Shown here: one piece after another, positions 26,711 to 35,610 of the stretch
How the letters are laid out: each line of letters starts with the position of its first letter
Position numbering within the stretch: the stretch's first letter is position 1
Source of the DNA: Chromobacterium sp. IIBBL 290-4
GTDB lineage: Bacteria > Pseudomonadota > Gammaproteobacteria > Burkholderiales > Chromobacteriaceae
Length of the DNA stretch: 64,000 nucleotides
Direction of reading: 5' to 3'
Assembly: GCF_024207115.1 (NCBI RefSeq)
Contig: NZ_CP100128.1
Coordinates: forward strand, 682,001 to 746,000
Program-made: the position numbers and the translations under genes
The notes under the pieces: model-generated
What the model was told of the DNA's origin: nothing
Database searches by the model: none
The model's input: only the letters and a program-made list of their open reading frames with translations

Positions 26711-26784
26711 GATGTTTTCCTCGTTTCGTTTGTTATGAAACAGCAGTTTGGAGTAGCGGCTCTAGGATGCCAATAGCCGCAGTA

Positions 26785-27639
26785 TCAGTCAAGCCGCCGT
26801 CCCATCCGCAACACGCCCTCTCCCATGTCCTGAACGCACCCGCCCACACTGGCTTGGCCTTGCGCATCGATATCCAGATACAGCACATTGGGCCTGTCTA
26901 TAGCCTCGCCCTGCGCTATCCGCCAGGATAGCGGCGCCATGCCGTTCAAAGCGCACCAGCCGCCCAGATTGGCGCAGGCGCTACCCGTGCCGGGGTCTTC
27001 GATGATGGCGCCCAGTTGCTCGAAAAACAGCCTCACCGTCGCCGCGCCATCCTGCTGATGCCAGAGATAGGCGATAGCCTGGCCAGGCTGCCTGGCCGCG
27101 TCACGCATGAAGCGCCCCGCATCCGGCTTTGCCTTCAACACCGCCTCGCGGCTGGCCAAAGGCACCAATAATTGCTCCGCGCCGGCATTGACCCACTCCG
27201 CCTCGCCGGCCAGATCCGATGGCTGCAAGCCCAGCATGGCGGCGGTTTGCTCGCGGGACAATCCTGATGGGCGCGCTTGCGCCGGCAAGACTTGCAGGCG
27301 GAACACGCCTTCCTCGTGGCGAATCGGAATCAAGCCAGAGCGCGTGCGCAGCGCAAACCCATCGCCCAGCTCGCCCTTGCCATGCAACACCGCCGCCGCG
27401 CCCAAAGTGGGATGACCGGCAAACGGCAGCTCATAGCTAGGCGTGAAAATGCGCAGGCTGGCGGCGCATTCGGCGTCGCCGGGAAACAGGAACACCGTTT
27501 CCGATAAATTGAACTGGCGGGCAATCAGTTGCATGTCTTGGTCTGACAAGCCTGCGGCATCGGGAAACACCGCCAGCGGGTTGCCGCCGAAGCGCTGTTC
27601 GGCAAACACATTGACGACGCGATAAACGTGTGCGGACAT
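26785..27639 (-). CDS. PhzF-family isomerase/epimerase-like protein
   Basis: A 284-residue protein of the PhzF (diaminopimelate-epimerase fold) family. The first domain opens YRVVNVFAEQRFGGNPLAVF and carries QFNLSETVFLF, whose Glu matches the PhzF catalytic residue, then PFAGHPTLGAA. The second domain has DPGTGSACANLGGW. The biosynthetic PhzF isomerises a phenazine precursor, but no phenazine genes are nearby, so the substrate is unknown. Its start overlaps the stop of the upstream DUF4124 gene (TAATG), so the two are probably co-transcribed. Confidence 0.88.
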   Translation of the reverse strand: MSAHVYRVVNVFAEQRFGGNPLAVFPDAAGLSDQDMQLIARQFNLSETVFLFPGDAECAASLRIFTPSYELPFAGHPTLGAAAVLHGKGELGDGFALRTRSGLIPIRHEEGVFRLQVLPAQARPSGLSREQTAAMLGLQPSDLAGEAEWVNAGAEQLLVPLASREAVLKAKPDAGRFMRDAARQPGQAIAYLWHQQDGAATVRLFFEQLGAIIEDPGTGSACANLGGWCALNGMAPLSWRIAQGEAIDRPNVLYLDIDAQGQASVGGCVQDMGEGVLRMGRRLD

Positions 27640-28100
27640 TACTCATCCTTATATAAATGGCATGCCCGATCCTGCATCTGATCTTCCACTTTGACAAGCC
27701 GTGACTGCGCAGTTTGCAGCTGCGCCGGCGTCATGCCTATGCGCATGCTGTCGCTCAATGCCTTGCGCTTGTCGGCCAGACGCTGGCAATGCGCTTTTTC
27801 CTCCTGCCATTTGCGCTGAGCGCGTTCATTGGCCAGCTTTTCAGCCTTTCCATCCTGTGTCCGTTGCTTGTCGCGCTGGGCAGACCATTGCTTCAACTCC
27901 TGTCGATAGCGCGTAGCGGCGCCCTGTTGGCTGGACTCAACGATGCTCAGACTCGCCCCCTCCATCGCCATCCTCACACTCCCCTGAGGGCAAGGTTGTT
28001 GGCTATACGATATGCGGTTCGCCTTATCCAGACATTTAAATACTTCCGCATGCCCGGCGCTACATAGCAACAAGAACAGCACAATGCCGAATCGGCGCAT
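27639..28100 (-). CDS. Exported DUF4124-type protein
   Basis: A 153-residue protein. It starts with a signal peptide (MRRFGIVLFLLLCSAGHA) and then EVFKCLDKANRISYSQQPC, the short DUF4124 pattern in which two Cys flank a beta motif. The rest is a charged, Gln/Lys/Arg-rich coiled coil (about residues 60-115) and a C-terminal MTPAQLQTAQSRLVKVEDQM segment. The start at 28100 is supported by GGGAG and the signal peptide; a longer frame to 28283 lacks both. Role unknown, probably periplasmic. Confidence 0.8.
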   Translation of the reverse strand: MRRFGIVLFLLLCSAGHAEVFKCLDKANRISYSQQPCPQGSVRMAMEGASLSIVESSQQGAATRYRQELKQWSAQRDKQRTQDGKAEKLANERAQRKWQEEKAHCQRLADKRKALSDSMRIGMTPAQLQTAQSRLVKVEDQMQDRACHLYKDE

Positions 28101-28513
28101 GGCATCGCTCCCTTGAACATCATCAGCCAACCACCGTGCCTGCGCCTCCTCCCCCTCACAACTGTCTGCTTGGACACAAACAATCAAGCCAACTCCAGCC
28201 GCGGCAGCGGCTCTATGATCAGCACAGCTGTGTTGTATAGATTCAACACCTGCGGCCACCCCAGATCTACATAACAGACACACGCAAACACAATTAGAAA
28301 TGACAATTTACAATTACCCAACAATTCCAATTGGCATATAATTCCTGCGCTTTGCCCATGCAACGTGGATCATATCCTAGCGCGGCCCCTCCCAATTCCA
28401 TGTCAAATAAATTCAAAAATGCAAAGCAAACTTCTCCCGAGTAAACTGCGGGCATTCATTTGACATGCCGACTAAATACCAAGTCGGCGATTTGATAAAG
28501 AGAAGGAAATGTG
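28101..28513. promoter_or_regulatory. Divergent AT-rich intergenic region upstream of the lipoprotein gene
   Basis: A 413-base gap between divergent genes. On the plus strand TATAAT (28337-28342) is a perfect -10 with a poor -35 (TTACCC, 28314-28319) at 17 bases, implying a leader of about 165 nt. Just before the lipoprotein RBS is a perfect 7-bp inverted repeat, GCCGACT (28467-28473) and AGTCGGC (28482-28488), with an 8-base loop, preceded by TTGACA (28460-28465). It may be an operator or a leader hairpin. Nothing else was recognised. Confidence 0.4.
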
Positions 28514-30277
28514 ATGAAAATGACGATGAAGCTGCTGCCATTGGCTATCAGTAGCGCCTTGATGCTGGCCGCCTGCGGCGGCAGCGGCGGCTCGAACACC
28601 AGCAACAATAGTAATAACACCGCACAGGGCCTGGGCCAGATAGATGGTACTGTAGCGACCGGAGCCCCGCTGGAAGACGCTCAGCTGACATTCAAAGATG
28701 TCAATGGCAAAACGCTCACCAAAACAGCCGGGGACGATGGCAGTTACAGAATCGATCTTAGCGGGTTCAAAGCCCCTGTTTTGGTTGAGGCAAGCGGCAC
28801 CGCAGGCGGACAGAATGTCGTATTGCACTCAGTGGTGACGCAAACTGGCACCACCAACGTAACGCCTCTTACCGATGCCATCGTAGCCATGAGCGTGGAA
28901 AACGACCCGTCCGCCTGCTTCTCTGACAATACTTGCCTAGCCAAACTTACCAGCGACAAGCTCGACGCCAGCAGCGCCAATTTGCAAACGGCCTTAGCCC
29001 CGATGCTCAACGCCCATGGCTTGGATGGAAAACTGGATCTGCTGCATACCGCATTCAAAGCAGATAAAACCGGTCAGGACAAGCTGTTGGAAATGGTTAA
29101 GGTTGCAGCAGGAGATAATCCAGGCGAAGTAGCCATTCACAATGCTTTCGGCGGCGATGAAGTCATTGTAAGCCGCAAGCAAAAGCCCACGGCGGCGGTG
29201 AAAGCGCCAAGCAAATTGCCTGACTTGACAGGTCTGGATGATCTGGCCAGGAAGCTTACTGATGCTTATCAAAAGGAAGATGGATTAAGCGATCGATTGA
29301 GTCCTCTGCTCAGTCAAAACTTCTACCACAATGGTGGCACTGCCGATGAATATATAAGAGTTGAAAAAGACAACGCGAAATATAGCGCTGGTACCATATT
29401 TGGCCGTCCAAGCATATTACAATGCGACACACCAGAAAATTGTGAAGTCAATTTCAGCACCACCTACAGCCATACATCCAAAAATTATTTCAACACCAAA
29501 GTCAATTTTGAAAATGGAAAGTGGAAATTGGCCGGCAATGGCCTTCCCACACAATTAATTGCAGAACCACGCGCTTATCAATTCAAAAACTTTCGGCAAA
29601 ACCAAACAAGTTCTCTCATTGGCCTGTACATTTATTTCTCGACGCTCAATGAATATGATGAAGCCTTCAACAATCTAACTCCCAGCAAAGTAAACAGTGC
29701 CCAATTAATATTGAATGGCAGGGTGATCATGAGCTTTTCTAACGAAAAGGATCACTGCGGCTTTCGTGGGTACTTTCTTTCTGTGCCACCTAAAATGCCA
29801 GAGACTCAATGCGGCCCCATTTTCCCCTTGGATGAAACCAATATCCAATCCTACAATCAAGCCGTGAGGAGAGGTCAAGCCAAAATACGCCTCTTCTCCG
29901 ACATCGAATCACAAAAACAGGTAGGTGGAGACATATACCTTCACAAACCCATGTTCACAACCCAAGAAATTAAACACTTGAATTTCCCGACTATTGACAA
30001 TGAGTCACTCGCCAAGTCAACTGATGCAGATGGTAACACTGAAGTCACGCTGGACTGGAAAATACCAAATGGAAACCGATTTAGTTGGCTAGCGTTAAAT
30101 ATGCTATCCGATAAAGGTGAATCTCGCAGCGAATATAGTTCTGACCCATCGGCAAACCCAGTCACCTTGAATAGCAATAAAGTCCTAAGCCTGAAAAACC
30201 CAGGATACTATGACATATCAATATACTCAACAGACAAAATGGCTCGTGTTGTATCTACCCGCTACTATTTCAAATAG
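28514..30277 (+). CDS. Large lipoprotein of unknown function with carboxypeptidase-regulatory-like N-domain
   Basis: A 587-residue protein. The lipobox LMLAAC puts the lipidated Cys at residue 21, followed by a Gly/Ser/Asn-rich linker. Residues about 45-110 (GQIDGTVATGAPLEDAQLTF, then DDGSYRIDLSGFKAPVLVEA) resemble a CarboxypepD_reg-like beta-sandwich. The rest has no recognised domain: about residues 240-400 resemble a substrate-sheltering alpha/beta domain, and the end is beta-rich. RBS AGAAGGAA supports the ATG at 28514. The second half is visibly more AT-rich and uses rarer codons than the first, which suggests a mosaic or transferred origin. Confidence 0.75.
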   Translation: MKMTMKLLPLAISSALMLAACGGSGGSNTSNNSNNTAQGLGQIDGTVATGAPLEDAQLTFKDVNGKTLTKTAGDDGSYRIDLSGFKAPVLVEASGTAGGQNVVLHSVVTQTGTTNVTPLTDAIVAMSVENDPSACFSDNTCLAKLTSDKLDASSANLQTALAPMLNAHGLDGKLDLLHTAFKADKTGQDKLLEMVKVAAGDNPGEVAIHNAFGGDEVIVSRKQKPTAAVKAPSKLPDLTGLDDLARKLTDAYQKEDGLSDRLSPLLSQNFYHNGGTADEYIRVEKDNAKYSAGTIFGRPSILQCDTPENCEVNFSTTYSHTSKNYFNTKVNFENGKWKLAGNGLPTQLIAEPRAYQFKNFRQNQTSSLIGLYIYFSTLNEYDEAFNNLTPSKVNSAQLILNGRVIMSFSNEKDHCGFRGYFLSVPPKMPETQCGPIFPLDETNIQSYNQAVRRGQAKIRLFSDIESQKQVGGDIYLHKPMFTTQEIKHLNFPTIDNESLAKSTDADGNTEVTLDWKIPNGNRFSWLALNMLSDKGESRSEYSSDPSANPVTLNSNKVLSLKNPGYYDISIYSTDKMARVVSTRYYFK

Positions 30278-30298
30278 CCCATTTTTTAGATAAAAAAA

Positions 30299-30322
30299 AA
30301 CCCCACGCCAAAGCGTGGGGTT
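30299..30322. terminator. Bidirectional terminator between the lipoprotein gene and ridA
   Basis: AACCCCACGC and GCGTGGGGTT form a 10-bp stem with loop CAAA. The plus strand continues TTCTTTTT, and the minus strand continues with nine T. It serves the two convergent genes. Confidence 0.93.
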
Positions 30323-30344
30323 TTCTTTTTCCAGCAAACCGAAA

Positions 30345-30725
30345 TTACAGCACCATCACCGCTTCGGCTTCCACCAGCACGCCCTTGGGCAGGCTGGCCA
30401 CGCCGACGGCGGCTCGGGCCGGGTAAGGTTGGCTGAAGTACTGCGCCATGATTTCGTTGAAGGTGGCGAAGTTGGACAGGTCGGTCAGGTAGGCGTTGAG
30501 TTTGACGATCTGGTCCAGGCTGCCGCCGGCTGCCTCGCACACGGCCTTCATGTTCTTGAACACTTGGTGGGTTTCAGCAGCGAAACCGCCTTCCACCACG
30601 GTCATGCTGGCCGGGTCCAGCGGGATCTGGCCAGACAGGTAAACAATGTTGCCAGCCTTCACGGCTTGCGAGTAAGCGCCGATGGCGGCCGGAGCCTTGT
30701 CGGTGTGGATGATTTCTTTAGCCAT
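30345..30725 (-). CDS. ridA: RidA/YjgF family enamine/imine deaminase
   Basis: A 126-residue trimeric protein that hydrolyses reactive enamine/imine intermediates released by pyridoxal enzymes. Signatures are [20 protein letters not shown] near the start, the active-site Arg in [13 protein letters not shown], and the C-terminal VEAEAVMVL. It overlaps the hemW stop by one base, so it is translationally coupled to hemW. Confidence 0.94.
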   Translation of the reverse strand: MAKEIIHTDKAPAAIGAYSQAVKAGNIVYLSGQIPLDPASMTVVEGGFAAETHQVFKNMKAVCEAAGGSLDQIVKLNAYLTDLSNFATFNEIMAQYFSQPYPARAAVGVASLPKGVLVEAEAVMVL

Positions 30726-31918
30726 TATTCATCTCCTTCTTTGAGGAACAGGGTGAGCAAATCGTTGAGGAAGCGCTGGCCTTTCAGCGTCGGGCGCAGG
30801 ATGGCGCCGCCCTCGCTTTCCAGCAGGCCTTGCGCCTGGGCATCGTCCAGCTGGCGGCGTATCGACACCAGCGGCAGCCCGGTGCGCTCCTGGAACAGGC
30901 GGCTTTCGAAGCCACCGGTCAGGCGCAGCAGGTTCATCATGAATTCAAACGGCAGGTCGGAGCGGGCGACTTTCTGGCTGCTTTGCAGCGGCGCGCCGTC
31001 CGCCACCGCCTTTAAATAAGCCGCCGGCTGCTTGTGCCGCATCTGGCGGACGATGCCGGCATGGCTGCTGATCTTGCCATGCGCGCCGGCGCCTATGCCG
31101 ATGTAGTCGCCGAACTGCCAGTAATTGAGGTTGTGGCGGCTGTGGCGACCCGGCTTGGCGAAGGCCGAGGTTTCGTAATGAGCGAAACCGGCGTCGGCCA
31201 GCCGTGATTCTATCGCCTCCTGCATGTCGGCCGATACCTCGTCATCCGGCAGGTTCTTCGGCGTTTGCGCCGCGAACAGCGTGTTCGGTTCGATGGTCAG
31301 GTGGTAGGCCGACAGATGGGTAATGCCGTAGGACAACGCGGTATTCAGATCGGACAGCGCCTCATCCATGGTCTGGCCAGGCAGCGCGTACATCAGGTCC
31401 AGGTTGACGTTGTCGAAGTGGGTCAGCGCGATCTCCACCGCGCGCTTGGCTTCGTCGCCGTCGTGGATGCGGCCCAGCGCCTGCAGGTGCTTGGGGTCAA
31501 AACTCTGGATGCCGATCGACAAGCGGTTGATGCCGGCCTCGCGGTAGCCGCGGAAACGCTCGATCTCGAAAGTGCCGGGATTGGCCTCCATCGTGATCTC
31601 GGCGTCCGGATGCAGCTTCATCCGCGCCCGCACGCCGGCCAGGAACGCGTCCATCGCCTGCGGGCTGAACAGGCTGGGCGTGCCGCCGCCCATGAAGATG
31701 CTGGTCAGCGGCCGGCCCCACACCTCGGGCAGCGAGTATTCCAGATCGCGCAACAGCGCGTCGACATAGGCCATCTCGTCGAAGCCGTTCTTCGGCTCGT
31801 GCGAGTTGAAGTCGCAATACGGGCACTTTCGGATACACCACGGGAAGTGGACGTACAGCGCCAAGGGCGGCAGCTCGCGCAGGCCGCCGCTCAGCGCCGA
31901 CAGGTCGATCACGCTCAT
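30725..31918 (-). CDS. hemW: Radical-SAM heme chaperone HemW (HemN-like)
   Basis: A 397-residue radical SAM protein. The cluster motif is [15 protein letters not shown] (CxxxCxxC). Following motifs are [12 protein letters not shown] and the [20 protein letters not shown] barrel segment. The C-terminal domain shows the HemN_C pattern. It lacks the N-terminal extension of true HemN and is of HemW length; HemW proteins bind and transfer heme. It overlaps rdgB by 4 bases. Confidence 0.93.
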   Translation of the reverse strand: MSVIDLSALSGGLRELPPLALYVHFPWCIRKCPYCDFNSHEPKNGFDEMAYVDALLRDLEYSLPEVWGRPLTSIFMGGGTPSLFSPQAMDAFLAGVRARMKLHPDAEITMEANPGTFEIERFRGYREAGINRLSIGIQSFDPKHLQALGRIHDGDEAKRAVEIALTHFDNVNLDLMYALPGQTMDEALSDLNTALSYGITHLSAYHLTIEPNTLFAAQTPKNLPDDEVSADMQEAIESRLADAGFAHYETSAFAKPGRHSRHNLNYWQFGDYIGIGAGAHGKISSHAGIVRQMRHKQPAAYLKAVADGAPLQSSQKVARSDLPFEFMMNLLRLTGGFESRLFQERTGLPLVSIRRQLDDAQAQGLLESEGGAILRPTLKGQRFLNDLLTLFLKEGDE

Positions 31919-32508
31919 GCCAGCGCCTTCAGCTTGGCCATCAGCGCGGCCAGCGCCTGGCCGCGGTGGCTGACGCGGTTCTTCTCGGCAGCATCCAGTT
32001 CGGCCACCGACACGCCATAGCTTGGCAGATAGAAATATGGGTCATAGCCGAAGCCGCCTTCTCCGGCGGCCTCATCGCGCACCTCGCCCAGCCAGATGCC
32101 GTCCGCCACCAGCGGTTGCGGATCGTCGGCGTGGCGCACCAGCACCAGCACGCAGTAGTACCAAGCGCGGCGGTTGGCCTCATCCTGCAGCTTTTCCACC
32201 AACAGCGCGTTGTTGCGCGCGTCGGACTTGGGCTCGCCGGCGAAACGAGCCGAATACACGCCCGGCGCGCCGCCCAGCGCTTCCACGCAGATGCCGGAAT
32301 CGTCGGCCAGCGCCGGCAGGCCGGTCAGCCGGCTGGCGTGGCGCGCCTTCTCCAGCGCGTTTTCCAGGAAGGTGTGGTGCGGCTCGGGGCACTCCGGCAC
32401 GTCGAAATCGCGCTGCGGGCGCACGGTGACGCCCAGCTCGGCGAACAGCGCGCCGAACTCCTTCAGCTTGCCGGCGTTACTGCTGGCGAGAACCAGTTGA
32501 TCGAACAT
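31915..32508 (-). CDS. rdgB: Non-canonical purine NTP pyrophosphatase (RdgB/HAM1)
   Basis: A 197-residue housecleaning enzyme that hydrolyses ITP, dITP and XTP to monophosphates. It has the substrate loop ASSNAGKLKEF at the start, the metal-binding DDSGICVEALGGAPGVYSAR, GFGYDPYF and SHRGQAL. The start is placed at 32508 (MFDQLVLASSN); an upstream extension to 32661 would cross the REP-like repeat. It precedes hemW and ridA in one operon. Confidence 0.95.
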   Translation of the reverse strand: MFDQLVLASSNAGKLKEFGALFAELGVTVRPQRDFDVPECPEPHHTFLENALEKARHASRLTGLPALADDSGICVEALGGAPGVYSARFAGEPKSDARNNALLVEKLQDEANRRAWYYCVLVLVRHADDPQPLVADGIWLGEVRDEAAGEGGFGYDPYFYLPSYGVSVAELDAAEKNRVSHRGQALAALMAKLKALA

Positions 32509-32544
32509 CTTGTCGCTCTTTCTAATCTTGCAAACGGGCCTAAA

Positions 32545-32700
32545 CTCCCCCTCTCCCCAACCCCTCTCCCGCCAGGGGAGAGGGGCTGAGACGGCGGCCC
32601 AGTTGGCTTGCCATCCACAGATGCAAACCGTCCCATACCAACTCGCTCGCGACCGCCTCACCTTTCTCCCCGCGGGAGAGGGGCCGGGACAGAGGGGGAT
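32545..32700. repeat. REP-like pair of inverted palindromic units (BIME-like)
   Basis: Two related units face each other. The left unit (about 32545-32605) has CCCCCTCTC, then CCCCTCTCCCGCCAGGGGAG and AGGGG. The right unit (about 32641-32700) is its reverse complement, with CTCCCCGCGGGAGAGGGG and GAGGGGGAT. Each unit folds as a GC-rich hairpin, and an AGTTGG motif recurs in both. It lies between the polyamine-binding-protein gene and rdgB. Such elements usually affect mRNA ends or host gyrase/transposase binding. Confidence 0.75.
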
Positions 32701-32730
32701 GGCCCATCAAAACCCCATCAGGCCGCCAGC

Positions 32731-33804
32731 TTAGCGGCTGACCTTCACTTCCGTCCACATCCGCGCCAAGGCGCGGCGCTCTTTCGGCGCCAGTTCGCGC
32801 AATACCGTCCACTTTTTCGCCTGCTCTGCGGTCGGGTTGATCACCGGGCTGGCTTTCAAATCAGCGCGAAAATAGGCGCTGGCGGTGGCCACCGGGTTGG
32901 TCGCGCCGTTCAGGTTGGTCAGTTGGGCCGCGTTCTGGCCGTCCAGCATGAAATTGATGAACTGGTGCGCCAGATCCGGCCGCTTGGCGCTGGCGGTGAT
33001 GGCCATGGTGTCCACGCCGATTTCATTGCCCTCGCGCTGAGGAACGTTGCCGATATGGAACGGCCGCCGGGTTTGGCGCGCGTCTTCGCTGGCCTGGAAG
33101 AACTCAGTGGAATAGCCCAGCGCCACCCAGATATTGCCGACCGCCAGTTGCTTCAGATAGCTGGCGTTGGAGAAGGCGGCCCAATACGGTTTGGCCTGCT
33201 TGAACACGTCGCGCGCGGCGCGCATGTCGGCATCGGTCGCGGCATTCGGATCCTTGCCCAGGTAGAACAGCGCGGCGGCGAACACCTCGCGCGAGCTGTC
33301 CAGCACCGTCACCTTGCCCTTGATCTTCCGCAGCACCTTGGGATCGAAAATCACCGACCAGCTGGTCGGGTCCACGCCCAATTGCTGCAGCTTCTCGACA
33401 TTGTAGCCGACGGACGTGAGCGACAGCACCGTAGGGATGGTGTAGCGATTGCCCGGATCGTAGCTTTGCGACAGATAGGCCGGCGCCACGTTTTTCAGAT
33501 TGGGAATCTGTCGGTGGTCCAATGGTTGCAGCAGCTTTTGCTTGGTCATCGCCTGCACGACGAAACTGGACGGAAACACCATGTCGTAGCCTTTGGCTCC
33601 AGCGGCCAGCTTGGCCAGCATTTCCTCATTGTCGCCGTAATAGTCTTGCACCACCTTGCAGCCGCAGCGTTTTTCAAACTGTTTGACGATGTTGTCGGAC
33701 AGCGATCCGCTCCAGTTGTAAATGTGCAGCACGTCATTGGGGCCGGCCCAGGCCAGGCCGGAAGACAGCGACAGGGCGAGCATCAGCTTCTGCAACTTTT
33801 TCAA
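32731..33804 (-). CDS. Polyamine-type periplasmic substrate-binding protein (PotD/PotF-like)
   Basis: A 357-residue periplasmic binding protein. Signal peptide MKKLQKLMLALSLSSGLAWA is followed by DVLHIYNWSGSLSDNIVKQF, the usual opening of PotD/PotF proteins. YDMVFPSSFVV and EGNEIGVDTMAITASAKRPD are further family blocks. The start is a TTG at 33804 backed by GGAGG 10 bases upstream and by the charged n-region of the signal peptide; a Met seven codons later would remove those charges. No permease or ATPase gene is adjacent, so it must work with a distant transporter or be a sensor. The ligand cannot be told. Confidence 0.88.
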   Translation of the reverse strand: MKKLQKLMLALSLSSGLAWAGPNDVLHIYNWSGSLSDNIVKQFEKRCGCKVVQDYYGDNEEMLAKLAAGAKGYDMVFPSSFVVQAMTKQKLLQPLDHRQIPNLKNVAPAYLSQSYDPGNRYTIPTVLSLTSVGYNVEKLQQLGVDPTSWSVIFDPKVLRKIKGKVTVLDSSREVFAAALFYLGKDPNAATDADMRAARDVFKQAKPYWAAFSNASYLKQLAVGNIWVALGYSTEFFQASEDARQTRRPFHIGNVPQREGNEIGVDTMAITASAKRPDLAHQFINFMLDGQNAAQLTNLNGATNPVATASAYFRADLKASPVINPTAEQAKKWTVLRELAPKERRALARMWTEVKVSR

Positions 33805-33824
33805 TTGGGATCCACCTCCAGACA

Positions 33825-33841
33825 GTCATGCCGGGCATGAC
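33825..33841. promoter_or_regulatory. Perfect palindrome in the leader of the polyamine-binding-protein gene
   Basis: GTCATGCC-G-GGCATGAC has 8-bp arms around one base. It lies 6 bases upstream of the SD of the TTG-started gene. It could be an operator or a leader hairpin; a nearby ATTGTTGTCATG partly repeats one arm. Confidence 0.35.
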
Positions 33842-33853
33842 AACAATGACAAA

Positions 33854-33872
33854 AGGCGGCGCACGGCCGCCT
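33854..33872 (-). terminator. Terminator downstream of dusA
   Basis: AGGCGGC and GCCGCCT (33854-33860, 33866-33872) form a 7-bp stem; the minus strand then reads TTTGTC. The T-tract is short. Confidence 0.55.
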
Positions 33873-33907
33873 GCTTGAATAGCCGCCCAGCGGCGGCCCA
33901 ATGCTTA

Positions 33908-34951
33908 TCAGCCGCGGCGGCTTTGCAGCGTCGCCTCGTAAGCCTGGCGCAGCAGGCCGGCGTCGGCGCCGTCCAGCAGCTTGGCATCGGACAGCATGCG
34001 CCGCCAGTTGCGCGCGCCCGGCAAGCCCTGGAACAAGCCCAGGATATGCCGAGCGATGTGGCGGACATTGCTGCCGTCGCCCAGACGCGCCGTCACGTAA
34101 GGCATCATCGCTTCCACCACCGCCGCGCGCTCGGGGCCGGCAGCCGCGTCGCCGTAGAACAGCGCGTCCCATTCCGCCATCAGCCACGGATTGTGATAGG
34201 CCTCACGGCCGACCATCACGCCGTCCACATGCCGCAGATGTTCGGTGATCTCGGCGTTGGTCTTCACGCCGCCGTTGATCAGGATTTCCAGATCCGGCCG
34301 CTCACGCTTCAACCGGTACACATAATCGTACTTCAGCGGCGGGATCTCGCGGTTCTCCTTGGGGCTCAGGCCTTTCAGGATGGCGTTGCGGGCATGCACG
34401 ATGAAGGTTTGGCAACCAGCCTCGGCCACGGTGTCGACAAACTCGCGCAGGTAATCGTAATGTTCGATCTGATCGATGCCGATGCGGTGCTTGACGGTCA
34501 CGTCGATATCCACCACATCGCGCATCGCCTTCACGCAATCGGACACCAGCTTAGGCTCCGCCATCAGGCAAGCGCCAAATGCGCCCTTCTGTACTCTTTC
34601 CGACGGGCAACCTACGTTAAGGTTCACTTCGTCGTAGCCCCACTCCTGCGCCAGCTTGGCGCAAGCGGCCAGTTCGGCCGGCTCGCTGCCGCCCAGCTGC
34701 AGCGCAATGGGATGCTCGGCCTTGTCAAAGCGCAGATGACGCGCCACATCGCCGTTCAACAACGCGCCGGTGGTGACCATCTCTGTGTACAGCCAGGTAT
34801 GGCGGGTGATTTGGCGGGCGAAATAGCGGTAGTGCCGATCGGTCCAATCCAGCATCGGCGCCACACTCAGGCGCCGGGAAGGCTTACTTGCTTGAGATCC
34901 TTGATTGGCGCGGGTCTCTGCGCCATTGGGTGCAGTCTTGTTTACGTTCAT
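33908..34951 (-). CDS. dusA: tRNA-dihydrouridine synthase A
   Basis: A 347-residue flavoenzyme that reduces U20/U20a in tRNA D-loops with FMN and NADPH. It has SVAPMLDWTDRHYRYFARQI at the start, the NVGCPSERVQKGAFGACLM segment with the catalytic Cys, FIVHARNA, and LINGGVKTNAE near the FMN phosphate site. The DusA-type spacing GACLMAEP distinguishes it from DusB/C. The first 25 residues are poorly conserved, so the true start could be a little downstream. Confidence 0.94.
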   Translation of the reverse strand: MNVNKTAPNGAETRANQGSQASKPSRRLSVAPMLDWTDRHYRYFARQITRHTWLYTEMVTTGALLNGDVARHLRFDKAEHPIALQLGGSEPAELAACAKLAQEWGYDEVNLNVGCPSERVQKGAFGACLMAEPKLVSDCVKAMRDVVDIDVTVKHRIGIDQIEHYDYLREFVDTVAEAGCQTFIVHARNAILKGLSPKENREIPPLKYDYVYRLKRERPDLEILINGGVKTNAEITEHLRHVDGVMVGREAYHNPWLMAEWDALFYGDAAAGPERAAVVEAMMPYVTARLGDGSNVRHIARHILGLFQGLPGARNWRRMLSDAKLLDGADAGLLRQAYEATLQSRRG

Positions 34952-35352
34952 TCCGGCTGATTTCCGCCTATTTCCGTCCCGCCGGTGCTACAAAAAGCGC
35001 GACTTCCGCGGGCTATGGCACCACTCGCTCGCCTTGCGTAGCGCCTGCCTTTTCATTTCCAAGGCGGCGTTGACTAAGCATTTGAATAAACGAAGAATTA
35101 TCCCCCTTAGCCCGCACAGGGGTCAAGTTTGGCATGCAGTCATCAGTCAATCACTTGGCGGCGGATCGCTCGGACTGCGGCGACATCAGCGAAATCATCC
35201 ACGGGCGGAATCCCGGCAAAGCCAGGAGTGCCGCCGCGGTGTCGGCAGCGTGGAGATATCCGGGCTTGGCCGTGATAGTTAGCCCCACCTGTTAAGGCTG
35301 GCCAGTGCTACCATCCAATCCTCGCCTAAGCCATAAGCAGGTCTTGCCATCT
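34952..35352. other. Intergenic region of 401 bases with no recognised gene
   Basis: No frame here looks protein-like. A weak promoter candidate for the small downstream gene is TTGACT with AAGAAT 17 bases later, around 35070-35096. No repeat, tRNA fragment or attachment site was recognised at this border between core genes and the secretion locus. Confidence 0.4.
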
Positions 35353-35610
35353 ATGTACGACGAAAACGACTTGATCCAATCCCCCTTACAACAGAAATAC
35401 ACTTCCGCTGGCAAGACCGTGGAAATATGCATCTACCGCTTGCCTGACACGGGATGGACGCTCGAAATTGTGGATGAATACAACAACTCCCTCATCTTCG
35501 ATGGCGAGTTTGAGTCTGACCAAGACGCCTTCGATCTTTTCCTGAGAGAAGTGGAAGAGGAAGGAATCGAATCGATGATAGGCCCCAAACCAGGATCATC
35601 GTCCCACTAG
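35353..35610 (+). CDS. Small acidic protein of unknown function
   Basis: An 85-residue acidic protein (MYDENDLIQSPLQQKYTSAG and onward). The centre, YRLPDTGWTLEIVDEYNNSL then FDGEFESDQDAFDLFLREVE, looks like a compact alpha/beta fold with conserved-looking Trp and Asp residues. Proteins of this sort occur as conserved hypotheticals in other proteobacteria, with no assigned role. The start at 35353 is the best-placed Met; a GTG at 35305 is possible. No strong RBS is seen. It converges on tssA, overlapping it by 4 bases, and sits at the edge of the T6SS locus without a clear link to it. Confidence 0.6.
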   Translation: MYDENDLIQSPLQQKYTSAGKTVEICIYRLPDTGWTLEIVDEYNNSLIFDGEFESDQDAFDLFLREVEEEGIESMIGPKPGSSSH

